Assembly: GCA_037389465.1 (NCBI GenBank)
Contig: JAZARR010000146.1
Location: 2,760,001-2,824,000, forward strand
Direction: 5' to 3'
DNA: 64,000 nucleotides
Source: Baylisascaris procyonis
Lineage: Eukaryota > Nematoda > Chromadorea > Rhabditida > Ascarididae
Below are positions 26,501 through 47,046 of this stretch, piece by piece. The notes under the pieces were generated by a model. The model did no database searches, was not told the origin of the DNA, and worked only from the letters and a program-made list of their open reading frames with translations. A program made the translations under genes and the position numbers. How positions within the stretch are numbered: position 1 is the first letter of the stretch; every line of letters starts with the position of its first letter.

Positions 26501-28559
26501 TCCTCATCGAAAAGTGTGGAATACGCAATCAGCGGTGAATTATAATTTGAAAGACATTGCAATCAAATTTAATAGGTGCTCAAAAGATGACCTCATAAGT
26601 TCGAAAAAAGTGTTTTGCGCTTTTTTTGAGTCGACTAGTGGTTTCAATATCAGATTGGCTTTGGTTATAAGTATGCTTAAAGATTATGAATACAAGAGAC
26701 AAGAGATATTGGTGTGCAATAATGGAAAAGTAAAATACACTGTATCATTCGTATCTTCTCTTTTGTATTCAATTGTATTGAAGTAAAAAATTGTAATTTT
26801 CCTTTTTAATAAAAATATGGTCAAAATGATTACTTATGAGCCATATCCGAGCATGAAAAAAGTGCTCAATGAGTTTGGATTATATTCGTAGCAGCTAAGG
26901 TTAGGAGGCGTTCATCTGTTTACATGATCAAAGTCTACACTGAGCACTCACTGAAGTTCAGATTCTCCATGTCTCCGGCACGAATGAAATGAGGCAATTG
27001 TATTGACATTTTCGAGTTTCACAATTCGTTTTTATACCAATCCTTTGTCGAATAACGATTGATAGCCAATACATTTGTAAAAAGTAGTTGCAACAAGTTC
27101 TCACCATCCGACACAGTGAAGTTGAAAGCGTTGAGCATAGTGTTGATTGTTTGTTGTTGATCATTGATGCCCATTTCAACAACGAGAATCCATCTTTCGT
27201 TTCTTCAGTAGGTCAAGATGTGCGTTACACTTGAAACATTTCCACGACTTTTTTTATGGAATCGTAGTGGGAGGTTACGTAATATTTGCTGCATGTAATT
27301 CTTCGACTAAACTCTTCAGGCATAAGCTATCACAAGTATTGTGTTTAACCGGATTTGAACTATAAATCTAATCCAGAACTTCTTCGCCATTGAATTTTAA
27401 GATTTGAAAAATTGCCACTTGATTGCATGGCTCATCGTTGTATCCTACTTCTTCTTTTTTTCCGGTATCTTTCCACGCTTCACCTCACGAGCTTCATCGC
27501 TCATTTCGATCCGTTACTGCCTCTATGTTGCATACATGAAAAAAGAGTCTAAAAATTTGCAAGGATTGCGCAGTTATAGGGTTTTCTTAAAAACTAATGG
27601 ACTTGGCTGGACGAAGTGAGGTCGGCAAGTATAGTGAATAAAATTCTCAGCATTCATTGAAGACTGCTTCGTTCCGGTGAGTTTAATGCACAATTCGCTG
27701 CTGCATTTTAACAGTGAAACGCATTTAGCATTCTTTGTTGAAGCATCACCCAGATGAGGTCATTTTCGATGTTAGTTTGATAGTAATTATACAAAATGTA
27801 TTCAACCGAGCAAAGTTCCGCTAGATTCGTATTAGGTGTTATTGAGCGTTTCGAACGAAGAGTTTAACTTTTTTTTTGGTCAGCTGTAATTAGTCAAATG
27901 GCTTGTGTGTCCGATGCGAGCTAGCGTGCACCTCGCGTTTTAGCTGGTTTCCTTTCTAGCTTCTGCCTTTTATAATTAAGTCTTGAATGAAAGTCACAAG
28001 TAAACTTATCTCAGATTACTTACCATCCCACATCCAGCTCAATTGACCTCATGTATCATTCGTTATTAAACGAACCGCATAATTTGAGGAAATACATAGA
28101 GGAAGCAGTTAACAATCGTTTTTTGCCTTTGCAAAATTCAATTCTTGCCTTGCGTATGGGCTTTTCCTTTTCTCGAATTAGGGTACCAATAAAATATTCT
28201 CGATGTGAATAATTGTTTTTTTTTTAAATTCGCTCAAATGTCGGAAGCGTGATACAAACAAATCATTGCTATTTGTTGCACCATCCACGTTGTCACGCCC
28301 ACATGCACTTTTCAGGTCGTTTTTGATTTGTGACATCGATTAAGAGTTACTAATGCTACTGATATCTCCCTAACTTCGATTACTCCTTTCTGTACTGTTA
28401 CTCTTTTATTTATAGGCATTAAGCAACACTAAGAAATAGTAGCGTAATCTGTGGAAAATCGTGACATCTAAATGCGTTGTCTCGATAAGTTTGAGACAAT
28501 ATTTTAGTCATTATTTGTTCTGCAAATTTACGTAGTATGTGATATCACAAAAAAAATCT

Positions 28560-28830
28560 GCTATAGAGGAGAGACAGCTAACGCTTGCACCCATTAATGT
28601 AACCTTGTCAAGATGCTTGCTAGTTGGCACACTCAGCTCCGTCGGGCCAAAGCCGCGAGCAGAAACAGAGAAGGAAAAGCGACGAAAAGCGGCAAAGCAG
28701 CGAGTGCTGCATCGCTCGCAGACAACAGCACGCACACAGAGCAACGACGCGGCCCTGCTGTAAGTGCTGGCACGCGACTTGAGGCGCTTTCTGCCTCAGT
28801 TCCCGAGTGTAGTCCACTGAGAAAATTAGG
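28560..28830. other. GC-rich island in AT-rich DNA
   Basis: A CpG- and purine-rich stretch (AGCCGCGAGCAGAAACAGAG...) open on several frames of both strands. It could be a promoter/first-exon region or an inserted fragment. No TATA box or recognisable protein. Confidence 0.35.
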
Positions 28831-31800
28831 TTCACTTAAGAGCATCTCGCTCATACCCATCGGAACTAACTATCGTCCCATGCCCATATTTATAACCCCA
28901 TTATTATCCTTCATTGCTCTTTTCGAAAATAGCTAGCAACCGCCTTTGCAACGTATTGCAACCATACGTTCATATGCTGCATTCAGAAAAATCGCCCGAA
29001 TGCTTCGTCGATGCCTTAGGTTTTCTTTTTCACTCTTGTGGTTGGAGGTAGTCGTAACCCCATCTGATAATGCTGACTTTATCATCGAATGCTCATTTGG
29101 ACATATTCATTGCAACCTATCCAATTCAATGTTGCCTTTTCCATGGGTTAGGTTCGTTTAGCGACCAATTTGTCCTCTGTGTCATCCAACTGTGATATGG
29201 GATAGCGTGAATTATTCTTCACGACTTTCCAAGGGAATCTGATTCCGTTTATTAAAGCAACGCATATATCGATCCTGCTGAAGCTTTGCTAATGCCGGAA
29301 TAGATGAAAACGTAATTTGATGGTATACGCTACATTTACGATAAAAATGAGCTCCTTTCAATATTTCACTGTCGCAAAGGAAGTGTTTCGTGTTTCCATG
29401 CAATTACGTTTTGCGGTTTTTGTTGTGAATCATGTAGGGTTCACGTTTTTGTTAGATGGCGCGCATTGGCATATTGTTAAGTTCAAAGGCGTTAATTATG
29501 CACGTTGGAGCGTTGCATTTTTCTTCTGCATGCTTTAATTCCCTGTATTGTGCTAATTTTTGTTTCATAAATGACTGAAGGAAATTCGTCCGTCAGTAAG
29601 GATCGTTTGAACTGTGCACGAGTACTTTTCAATTGTTTTTTTTTTGTTTTTTTTATAAACTGCGCATAAAATATCCTTCTGGTATTCTTCCGGAGATATA
29701 AAAGCTGTATAGCTATCATTGATAATATGGCAGAATGTTATATATTTGAACATAACATCGCATATGTTTGCCATTTTAGAATAATACATTATGGCTATTT
29801 CATGGTGATGCCTTGCCGCTCTGAAGTAATTCTTTGTCGTCAACACGTCTTTACGCTTCAAATACAATTCATTTTTGCATATTTGCTGTATATCATTATC
29901 TTATCCACCGATGCGCAAGCATCTCATAAACAGTGACCGGCTTAGGCTCGCAATTTTGATCTTCAAAATTTTGCTCATTGTATTTAATTTGGTTTTTGCA
30001 GTTAAAAGATAGAAGAAAGACGCGCCAAAAAAGCTGCTGTGAACATTTTAGTGCGTTATTGAGAGTTTGCACCGTGAAATGATTATCTGTTCAAGACAAA
30101 TTCGTCCCACTAACAATTCGTTTTTACGGTCCGCCCTTCGCAATATATGTCGACGATTTTTTTACGGGACTGTTTTGTATAGTCGATGTTGTTGAGTCAT
30201 CGGCGCGTAAATCGACTGAAGCAACTTTCGAAGTACTGCATGATGTTTTGCCTTTTTTGAAGTAGATGCACCTATGAGATTTTGATGAATAACAGGACTT
30301 CACTTAAGAACGCTGAAACTGAAAATCCTTAATTGCTCATGCGTGAGCGGCACGAAGCAAGAATGTTTCCACAAGAGTTTGAAACTTTCTTGGCGGAAAT
30401 TAAGCCTGACATTTGGGCAGTAAAGGCATTATCGGACAGTACTTGCGCTATGAGGCAATTTTATGCTGTGTCTATTTTTTCCTTGAGATAAATTTGCTAA
30501 ATATTCGCTATAGGGCGTTCTGCGATATACGACGAACAGTTGTCGTGAAATATATCCAGAAGAGAGAAAGAGAGAGAGCTGTACAGTTTGGCATAAAAAA
30601 ACCCTTTTTGCGCTACTTTATCCTGTTAGCGATTATTCAGCGCGGCCACAATAGCACAAAGCTTTTAATTGAAGGATCATTTATTTTGCCTGTCGGACTT
30701 TCATGTCCCCCATCTTATTTATGGAACTCATTTAGAATGGTTTCTAAGTTGCTATCACAAAGGACCCATCAGTACTGGTCTTCTGCATAGAATAGTGAAA
30801 GCTCGCTGCAGTTGCAAATGATAGTGACAAAGACACTTCAACTCTCATACATATCAAAATTGCCGTACACTACCTCAGTCAGCTGTTGTTGTTTGCTTTG
30901 GCCGTTTTAGATGTATCATTCAATCAGTACCAATTAAATGCAAAACATTCCTTTTGTCAGAAAGTTGCTCTCCATTTCTGAGGAAAAACTGCGACCGTAA
31001 ATAAGAAAAAAACTTCATCCTTGCGAAGCGTAACACTCCTTGTACGAACGTGATAAGTGCGAAAAGCTTCAAATGTATCTCAATCTGAAGGTAGCGCGTT
31101 TAAATGCTCAAGTTAGTTACGTCTCTTTCAAAACAAGTGTGCCATAATAACGCTTTTCCATTTCATTTATCTAATGGACTGGCTGCTACAGGTTATCAGC
31201 AAAAAATGTAATGTGCACTTCAATACTTCATAACTTACGTAGTACCTAACCCGCCCTTCTATGAACATATCTGCTGCAAATCTTCCATAAAAGATTGGTT
31301 CTTCTGTGAACAGGTCTCTATAAATTCAAGATTAAGAAGACATAAAGGGACCAGTAACTTTTTTCGTGTATTAACACTCCTAACAACTATGGAAACTCGT
31401 TCATAGTGTGGGAAACTTTTTAGGTTATGGTGGGCATTTTGCCTGACAAGTTTCATTACTATGGTTTCAGTGATTGTCGAGCATTTGGCCAATAGCGCCT
31501 TGCCAACCTTTAAATACCCAGCTGGCACCTTACATGCATCTATCGGAACAAGAAACCGATCTTTCTTAGGTCGCCGGAAGCGAATGAAATTTCAACGTCA
31601 CTTTTAATCCATTCCATCGTTAATATATCCAAGTTGTATACTATAACTAAGACACAAATATCCCCTCAACAATGCTCATTTCATGAACTTTCTTATCTCC
31701 AAAAAATTTCGAAGAAATAGCGGCATCGAGCATCGCACTGAACACATCAAAATATATCATTCTAGCTGAAGACCAGCTTTCGATTTGCGAGATATCTGAA

Positions 31801-34767
31801 TAAGACAAAACTTTTCTCCAATTTCATAAGCTGCTATTTGCGGAAAGGTCTGTAATATCTCAAAGTAAACTGAGACACTTGAATGATTCAATGTGCTCCT
31901 AACTGTAAGTTTTTTTTTTTGGCTCGGAATCGCATATGGTGATTAGCGTACCTTTTTTAATGTTAAGTTTTCGTCGAGTACAGCAATCTCGTTGCTGCTC
32001 ACGTCAATTTTCTTAACTTTGAGATGTAAGTGCAGCCGAAGAATATAAACCGATGAATAAATAATTCAAGAAGCTACCTTCGTAAAGCACAATCATGCCA
32101 ACATATTCAATTAGAGGACTTTGCTAGCCAGAGCGATTAACTCATTTTATTGAATATTTTCACCTGGCTATCTCAATCGTGAAGCTATTCAAAGTCACCG
32201 ATATTTTTATTGCTCAACGCGCAACACAGTCATGAGTGTTTTTTTTTTCGTTTCGCATATCGACAGCAATGGTACTTATTATTTCTATTGCTCTTCGAAT
32301 AGACGAATCTTGCGCAAGTCTTTGTTTATGCGCAAAGGATTGAAGGTTCGAAACAAGACTTTTTTTGTTGAAATAAGTAAACAAGAATAGTTTAAGCACA
32401 ATCAAATTCTGCTTCATGTTTAAGTTCAACTTGAAGAAATTCATATTAGAGCGCTTAAGCACCCGAATTTTTCCGCGTTCCTTAGGTTACCTCATGTGAG
32501 AATGTTGCTCAATATCGCAAGTTTTTTTTTTTTTTTTTGTTTTGCTCGAAAATCCTACCAAATAAGTTTTTGCTCATCTCTGAACAAATCTGTTATCATA
32601 ATTAATGAGGGGTTCTCTAAGAAAAAAGCAACGATGAAAAAAGTCGTAGTAAATGGCAGATGTTTTTATAGTGTGTAATTCGTCGATTCATTTAAAATAG
32701 ACAACAAACGACGTCTCTAGCATAATGTATCCAAACACGAGGTATACGGTGGATCGGCGATAGGTGCCGAACATTAGATGCTTGTTTTTGCGTAAGACAC
32801 AAACTGAGAGATCCTTGCAGGATATATTGATGCATGTTGATGTTTTCGGTTGCAAGGAAGCACGCCCGCTCCGAACAATTCTGCGTCCGGGCACAAATAT
32901 TATAAACAAAAGTATCGCTCGAGAAGGAATAATGAAGTATTCACTTCTATTCGTGAAATTTTGAGAGATCTTTAAGAGCGTTTGGGTCATTGGAATAGCA
33001 TAATTGAACAGTCCTAAAACCCGTTGCAAAATCAGCGGAGAAAGCAGCGAAACCACTGGTCATGTTATATCATTCGAGAATCCATGTGACCGCAAGCCAT
33101 GATCTCAACGATTTTACTCAGAACACTTGCAATCAAAACTGTCTTGTGGTTGCTAAGGGTAAGGAAGCATGGAATCACTTCATCGATTATGGTGCATGGC
33201 AAGGTGCAACGCTCTCAATACGCTTCTATGGATACGTTAGTTTGTTTCCAACAACCAGGTGGAATTTGGAAATAGTTGAGAACTCACTCCATCTAGAAAG
33301 CTATTTGAATGCCTGTGCGATACACACAACACACACAATCTGCATTTATCTTTTGGACAGAACTCTAGCATTATATATACAATTTTTACTTCTTTTCTAG
33401 ACATAGATGCATCAACTTTCACAGCGTTTTCAGACGTCGTAGAATAGTATATTCTGGATGCGACGTGTACCACACTTTCAAAAAAAAAAGAACTTTCTAC
33501 GGTCACACTGTCTAGCTTACGAATCACAGATGCAAAATGTACATTGGTGCTGCAGTGGCCCCAGTGAATTCATATAGTGCACTCGCCTTTAATTGCAGCT
33601 TAGCTGTTTAACTGCTCAGACCGTTGCAGCTAGCACCAATATTTACTAAGATATTGATGCATTTTCACAGTACACTAACAAAGGAAAACATGAAAAACTA
33701 TAGAAATATTTAACTTAAACGAAGTTTACGCAGTTGGAGGGGCAATTGAGCGCTTAGATCTTGGTAGTGCAAGAGCCTTAGTAATAAAATTGGACCGTTG
33801 CACAAATTTACTAACATTGTTCCATTTTTTGCTCAGCTTGAGAAAGCCTGTCAGTCTTTTGGCCAAGTAAACATGACAGCATTGATGACGCTCAATGTAG
33901 ATCACTTAGACTATATAGCAGTGAGCACGTTGTGCTAGTTGCAACGTCAGAGAGCACAGAAAACTTTGTCTCATGGATATTCCACTGTTGCTGGTGTACT
34001 GCAGAAGAAAAGTTGTGAAAACGAGAAGCTTCTACGTTGCCAATGTAAGCGGCTTACGCATATGATACGATGATCGTACCTTAAACGCTAAATACTCTTT
34101 GTGTATTGCTTGAATTTTTATTGTTTTCTCAAAAATATTCGTTTTCGAAAACATTAAGGTCTCATTAAGACCAAAATGTTTATGTGTACCGTTTAGCCAA
34201 TATCACAGTTATTGATGTGCATATCGCCGTTAATCTATCGTCTTATCGTTGTGCTGTTAAAGTTTTCTACAATGGAAATATTTTACAGCACACAAATCTC
34301 AGAAAATGCGACAGGCTCAATCACGTGTCCAGGTTCCCCGTATACCCATCAAACGCCGCATCACACGACAATAAATTTTCGAAGGCATACCTCAACAAGG
34401 AAAAAAAGGTGAATAATCGCATCTTTGTATCCTACTGACTACATCTTAAGAATTCCTGATATAAGATAGAAATATATCTATTTTGTGCATATATGGAGAA
34501 ATCGATTCGGTTATCCAGCTCGGTATTATCCAACTCAATGAACTGTATCAGATTTTTGTCGCTTATCACTATAATACGTGAATGAAATAGGAACTTCGTT
34601 TTGGATATATATTATGCAAAATTCCGGCAAAGAAATCAAAAACTGTGGCCTTACTTAATTAATGAAGGCACTTTTCATTAGAGGTAATCATAGTACTAGC
34701 TGCACCCTATCACAGTTATGCAATATTTCGCAATTTTCTTCATCTAAAAGCGATTCAAGCATTTCAG

Positions 34768-34782
34768 GTTCTATCAGCAGGA
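34768..34782 (+). promoter_or_regulatory. Probable trans-splice acceptor and short 5' UTR of the innexin gene
   Basis: A good acceptor (GCATTTCAG, ending at 34767) lies 15 nt upstream of the innexin ATG with no obvious coding exon before it. In nematodes such an acceptor just before the start codon is the usual site of spliced-leader addition. A cis-spliced non-coding exon upstream is the alternative. Confidence 0.5.
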
Positions 34783-43576
<8,794 letters not shown>

Positions 43577-43842
43577 TCGATTATACGAATTAACTCCTCA
43601 TGTCACCAATGGTGTGCTCCAATACTTCACGTAAGGCGATGTGTAACCGACGAAGCGTTTATTCGAAATATGGATGCGCATCGAGCGCTGTCAATTCGTT
43701 GTACTCTTTGAGGAAGCGTATGCCGCTAAAAGCTTGTCGCGAGGCCGCGGATACATCCAACACGCGCACTCAATCTCGTTTTCTCGAAGCATCCGATCGG
43801 CACAGCTCCTCAATCACCCCAATCACTTTACAGTTGACTCAG

Positions 43843-44109
43843 CAGAAACCGTCGAAATTCGTTGCGCGGCAGCAATATTACCGATAACTGTTTCGTGGAA
43901 TATGCGCATTATTTTGACATGTGTTTCGGGGAGCTTGCTCGAGCAACCGATGAAACAAACAAACTAAATCCAAGTTACTTTTATTTGAATCGTTTGCGCC
44001 AGCCAGGTTTCACCAGAAACGTTTATTTGTGGCTTTCTAATTATTCGGTCTTAAAAAAAGTTACTGCTGTACCGATGACCGCCCATCGCATATTCACCAC
44101 TTTTCAGAA
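43843..44109 (+). CDS. Internal exon of an unidentified plus-strand gene (A)
   Basis: Open frame of about 88 codons with protein-like composition: CFVEYAHYFDMCFGEL, then RQPGFTRNVYLWLSNY. Acceptor GTTGACTCAG; donor AA|GTGCTC, phase 2, which fits the next exon. The upstream 43640-43890 stretch is open in other frames (HFTVDSAETVEIRC), so this exon's 5' side is uncertain. Family not recognised. Confidence 0.45.
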
Positions 44110-44590
44110 GTGCTCCTAATATTATCACCTGCAGTTTGTTTTCTGTCATTCAAAAGTAATGGATGCATTGGGGAAGTTTTACCTTCGTAAGGAAATAGGT
44201 TCTGAAAGGATCAAATGAAGAGCAATGAGGTGGATTTCCAGAAAAGCATGGTTCTGTTGATTTGTACGACTGAAGGAGTTCATTTTATTAACGGTTGCTT
44301 CTAACTGACAGTTAACAAATACCTTTCTTCAAAAAAAATTGCGAGAAAAGAAAAAAGGTTCCGCGACCGCAACTGGCATTTAGCGGCATATTCGCATTAA
44401 AACGTGGTCGCTGCAATCGGCGGCCGCTGAAGTGCCTAAGTATTTCCGGCGCCAATCGCGCAAGCATCAGCGAGCTTTCCAGAGAGAATCTCCACTTCTC
44501 AGCGGTGCTCCCGTATCCGATCATTTTCACTGAGATAATTGTACATGATGTTTCCTTCCCGTTACCTTTATAATCTCACTTTTATCACAG

Positions 44591-44690
44591 TGGCCAGGTT
44601 AGACTGTTCACGAATTTCGGCATTCATTTCGGTGGCCGCCAACATTTCCAATTCGACAGAATTATAAACCTCTCAAGTGACGAATATCAG
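44591..44690 (+). CDS. Internal exon of an unidentified plus-strand gene (B)
   Basis: Strong acceptor (CACTTTTATCACAG) and donor CAG|GTTTCT bound 100 nt. In the phase set by the exon ending at 44109 it reads GQVRLFTNFGIHFGGRQHF and on to SSDEYQ. Codon usage looks coding. Function unknown. Confidence 0.5.
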
Positions 44691-46252
44691 GTTTCTTCCG
44701 CTATACTGTGGTATGCTTTTGCACTCAATCCGCCTCATTTTAGTCCGTGAAGAGGAAGTAAATTTCTTTGTCTCTATTACTAAATCATTCTCGGGATATC
44801 ATATTCGGAAGGAAATTGTTCACGATCATCAACCATAAGAGACGCTTGTGAGTCCAATGAAATAGCTAGGCGCCTAAATGAATGCTAAAAAATGTCATAC
44901 GCTACATAATCATTTCCTACTGCCACTATGGTTTTGAGTCTAGCTTGATTGTTCATAGACACGTCAGTCTTTCATTTAGAAACGTTCTAGTCTCCTCTTC
45001 CAACCTGACGTTGGCAATATTATTTGCACACGCCTCTTGTTCTAAACTGCAATTGTTATTGTGGTTTCAAGTGAGCATATACGAATATCATCCTAAGTTG
45101 CAGTGGTGAATGTTCATTCGATAGAACTGTCACGAACGATGAAACGAACTTGAAATCTATGAGCAAAAGCAGAGCCGAACTAAGAGAATACGTCTAGAGT
45201 GAACTGCTTCTTCCATGACCACCTCACTGTCAGCGTGCTTTTTCTCATAGAATTCAGGCACACGGGTGCTACATTTGATTACTCTGCGCGGCTGCAATTT
45301 GACCCATATCGCTTTTCAGCTGTTATATGATGATTTTTTGCATGGCGTTCATTCAAAATTCAATGTCTTTACTCCGTAAATACAATCTAAGCAGCACAAC
45401 GGTGTTTTGCCTGCAGAGGGACCCTTCCATTTGATTAGCACTGTTTTGGTGCACTCACACCCACTTTTTCACTGCCATTCAGTTTCTTCCACAATTCATG
45501 CTGTATTCAATAAGGCATCAATTTCCCAAGATATATTCCTTGAAATGCTTAATAAAGAGTCTTTATACGGGTTTCTCATTGCCACCTTACAGAGCTGCTA
45601 ATTGAAAATCGCAGCACTACATCTTAAATATTATCTCATACAGTGCAAGAATCGTTTTCATGCAGTGGTTGTGTACAGTGTAAGCAAATACTGAACACTG
45701 CTGGATATAAGCGCTTGTACTCTGGTGATATGTTGACAGCTTCAAAAAGAAGCGACAGAGTAAGCATTGCAGTGAGGGGGGGGGGGAAGGAGGAGAGGAC
45801 GACTTTTTGGCGAGAGAAGATACTACAATTAATACGTGCTTCAGTGAGGAACCAGTGGTACAACTTCAATGAGCGCTATGCATGTTCAGGTCGAAATAAG
45901 TTTGCAAATGCGCATAAATACGGACTATAAAGCACTCGGTAGGGCGAAAAAGTTTTGAGGCCATCATTTTTGGCTTCACGATTTTTTCTGCGAAATTATA
46001 ATCTCAAGGATTTTCTTTCTATATCCATCGAATCGGAATTTATGTGGTCTTTTATTAGTGCAAACGAAGGTTGCACATTCACTTGTCAAATGCTCTCTTT
46101 TGTGAGTAATTTCTGAGTTTTTTTCCTGCTAGTATGCCGTATATTAGTTCGGAATGTGCTGGCGTTGCCTTCAAGACGACGGCAGAGGTTTGCAACACCG
46201 CCACTTTGAACAACAAACAACCGCTGGTACTTCCTTAAAAACGTACCCATAG
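44691..46252. other. Intron or intergenic stretch with a G-tract
   Basis: No exon could be placed. It contains several open frames of 64-95 codons without convincing splice sites and an 11-G run (45776-45786) followed by purine-rich DNA. One or more exons of the plus-strand gene at 43.8-46.7 kb should be here. Confidence 0.4.
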
Positions 46253-46423
46253 GAAAACTGAGGGTGTTATTGCCAAACTACGAACAACTGGAACCAGTCA
46301 AATTTGTAATTACGATGGGTCTGTCGAATGCTTTTTTCGGCAACTCTGAACCTTGCAGGGATCGGTTATTACTAGAGCTAGGCCATGTAGCACAGTCATA
46401 CTCCTCGATAGCACAGAGTGCCG
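46253..46423 (+). CDS. Exon of an unidentified plus-strand gene (C)
   Basis: Acceptor ACCCATAG, donor G|GTTTGC, phase 1. Reads KLRVLLPNYEQLEPVKFVIT then NSEPCRDRLLLELGHVAQ. Phase joins the terminal exon at 46461 across a very short 37-bp intron, which is a weak point. More exons must lie between 44690 and here. Confidence 0.45.
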
Positions 46424-46460
46424 GTTTGCAGCGCGCACCGCCATGGGTGGTCCAATTCAG

Positions 46461-46705
46461 AAGTGTCGCAACACTATGTCCTTGTGTCACTCAAACGAAA
46501 TGCACTTCAGCGTATCCCGTTACTCGATCTAAACACGCACGACCTGTCTTCAGCTACTTCACAACGATTAATTCCGCTGTTCATGAATTTTGAAAAGAAT
46601 ACCGCCCTAGCTTTTAAGACTAATGAGGCTATCGAACTGACAATCAAATATCGCGCAATTCGCCATATTGAGAGCACCTGTAATGCAGCAAGCGTTTCCG
46701 CATGA
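46461..46705 (+). CDS. Terminal exon of an unidentified plus-strand gene (D)
   Basis: Acceptor TCCAATTCAG, then 81 codons to TGA at 46703-46705. The text is strongly protein-like: HYVLVSLKRNALQRIPLLDL, then SATSQRLIPLFMNFEKN. The gene ends 98 bp from the stop of the minus-strand F-box gene, so the two converge tail to tail. No family assigned; the product is hydrophilic and has no transmembrane segment here. Confidence 0.5.
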
Positions 46706-46803
46706 GAATGTAAACCGGAGCCCAATGTTGCTCAGCACCCAATTTTATGACCAGTCGTAACTGAGCCAATAACTGTGAAAATAATGGGACTTAAAACTGT
46801 GGT

Positions 46804-47046
46804 TTAATCGTCCAATCTAAAAAACGCAGTTACTGCTGTTTCAACTGGTAAGAGCGACTTCATTTTCCGTTGAAGCCCTTTCTCTCGTTCAGTTGAATAT
46901 TTACAATTTTCTGCGGTCAGCCTGCATTGAGGTAAGACCTTGTTGAGCAATCTCGCGAGCCTTGTGTCGAACTCTTGAACACCTGAGACTTGTAGATGCT
47001 TCAAACGAGGCAGCTGAAGAACACTGCACAGACCTGCCCTCGAAAT
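46804..47046 (-). CDS. F-box/LRR gene terminal exon
   Basis: Acceptor ATCATTTCAG, phase 0 as required by exon 10. Reads LCSVLQLPRLKHLQVSGVQE, a last LRR, then a charged tail (EREKGLQRKMK) and TAA at 46806-46804. No canonical AATAAA follows closely; CATAAAA near 46750 may serve. Confidence 0.85.
   Translation of the reverse strand: MSRAGLCSVLQLPRLKHLQVSGVQEFDTRLARLLNKVLPQCRLTAENCKYSTEREKGLQRKMKSLLPVETAVTAFFRLDD

Larger units (their letters stand above)
19187..34767. other. Long gene-poor region upstream of the innexin gene
   Basis: Apart from the frame at 20186-20545 I see no supportable gene in about 15 kb. Weakly coding-like frames occur at 21590-21840, 23355-23693 and 33062-33400. A GC-rich block at 28560-28830 stands out. 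Near 24100-24300 several short duplications occur (GACCTAATG twice at 24102-24119). Confidence 0.4.
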
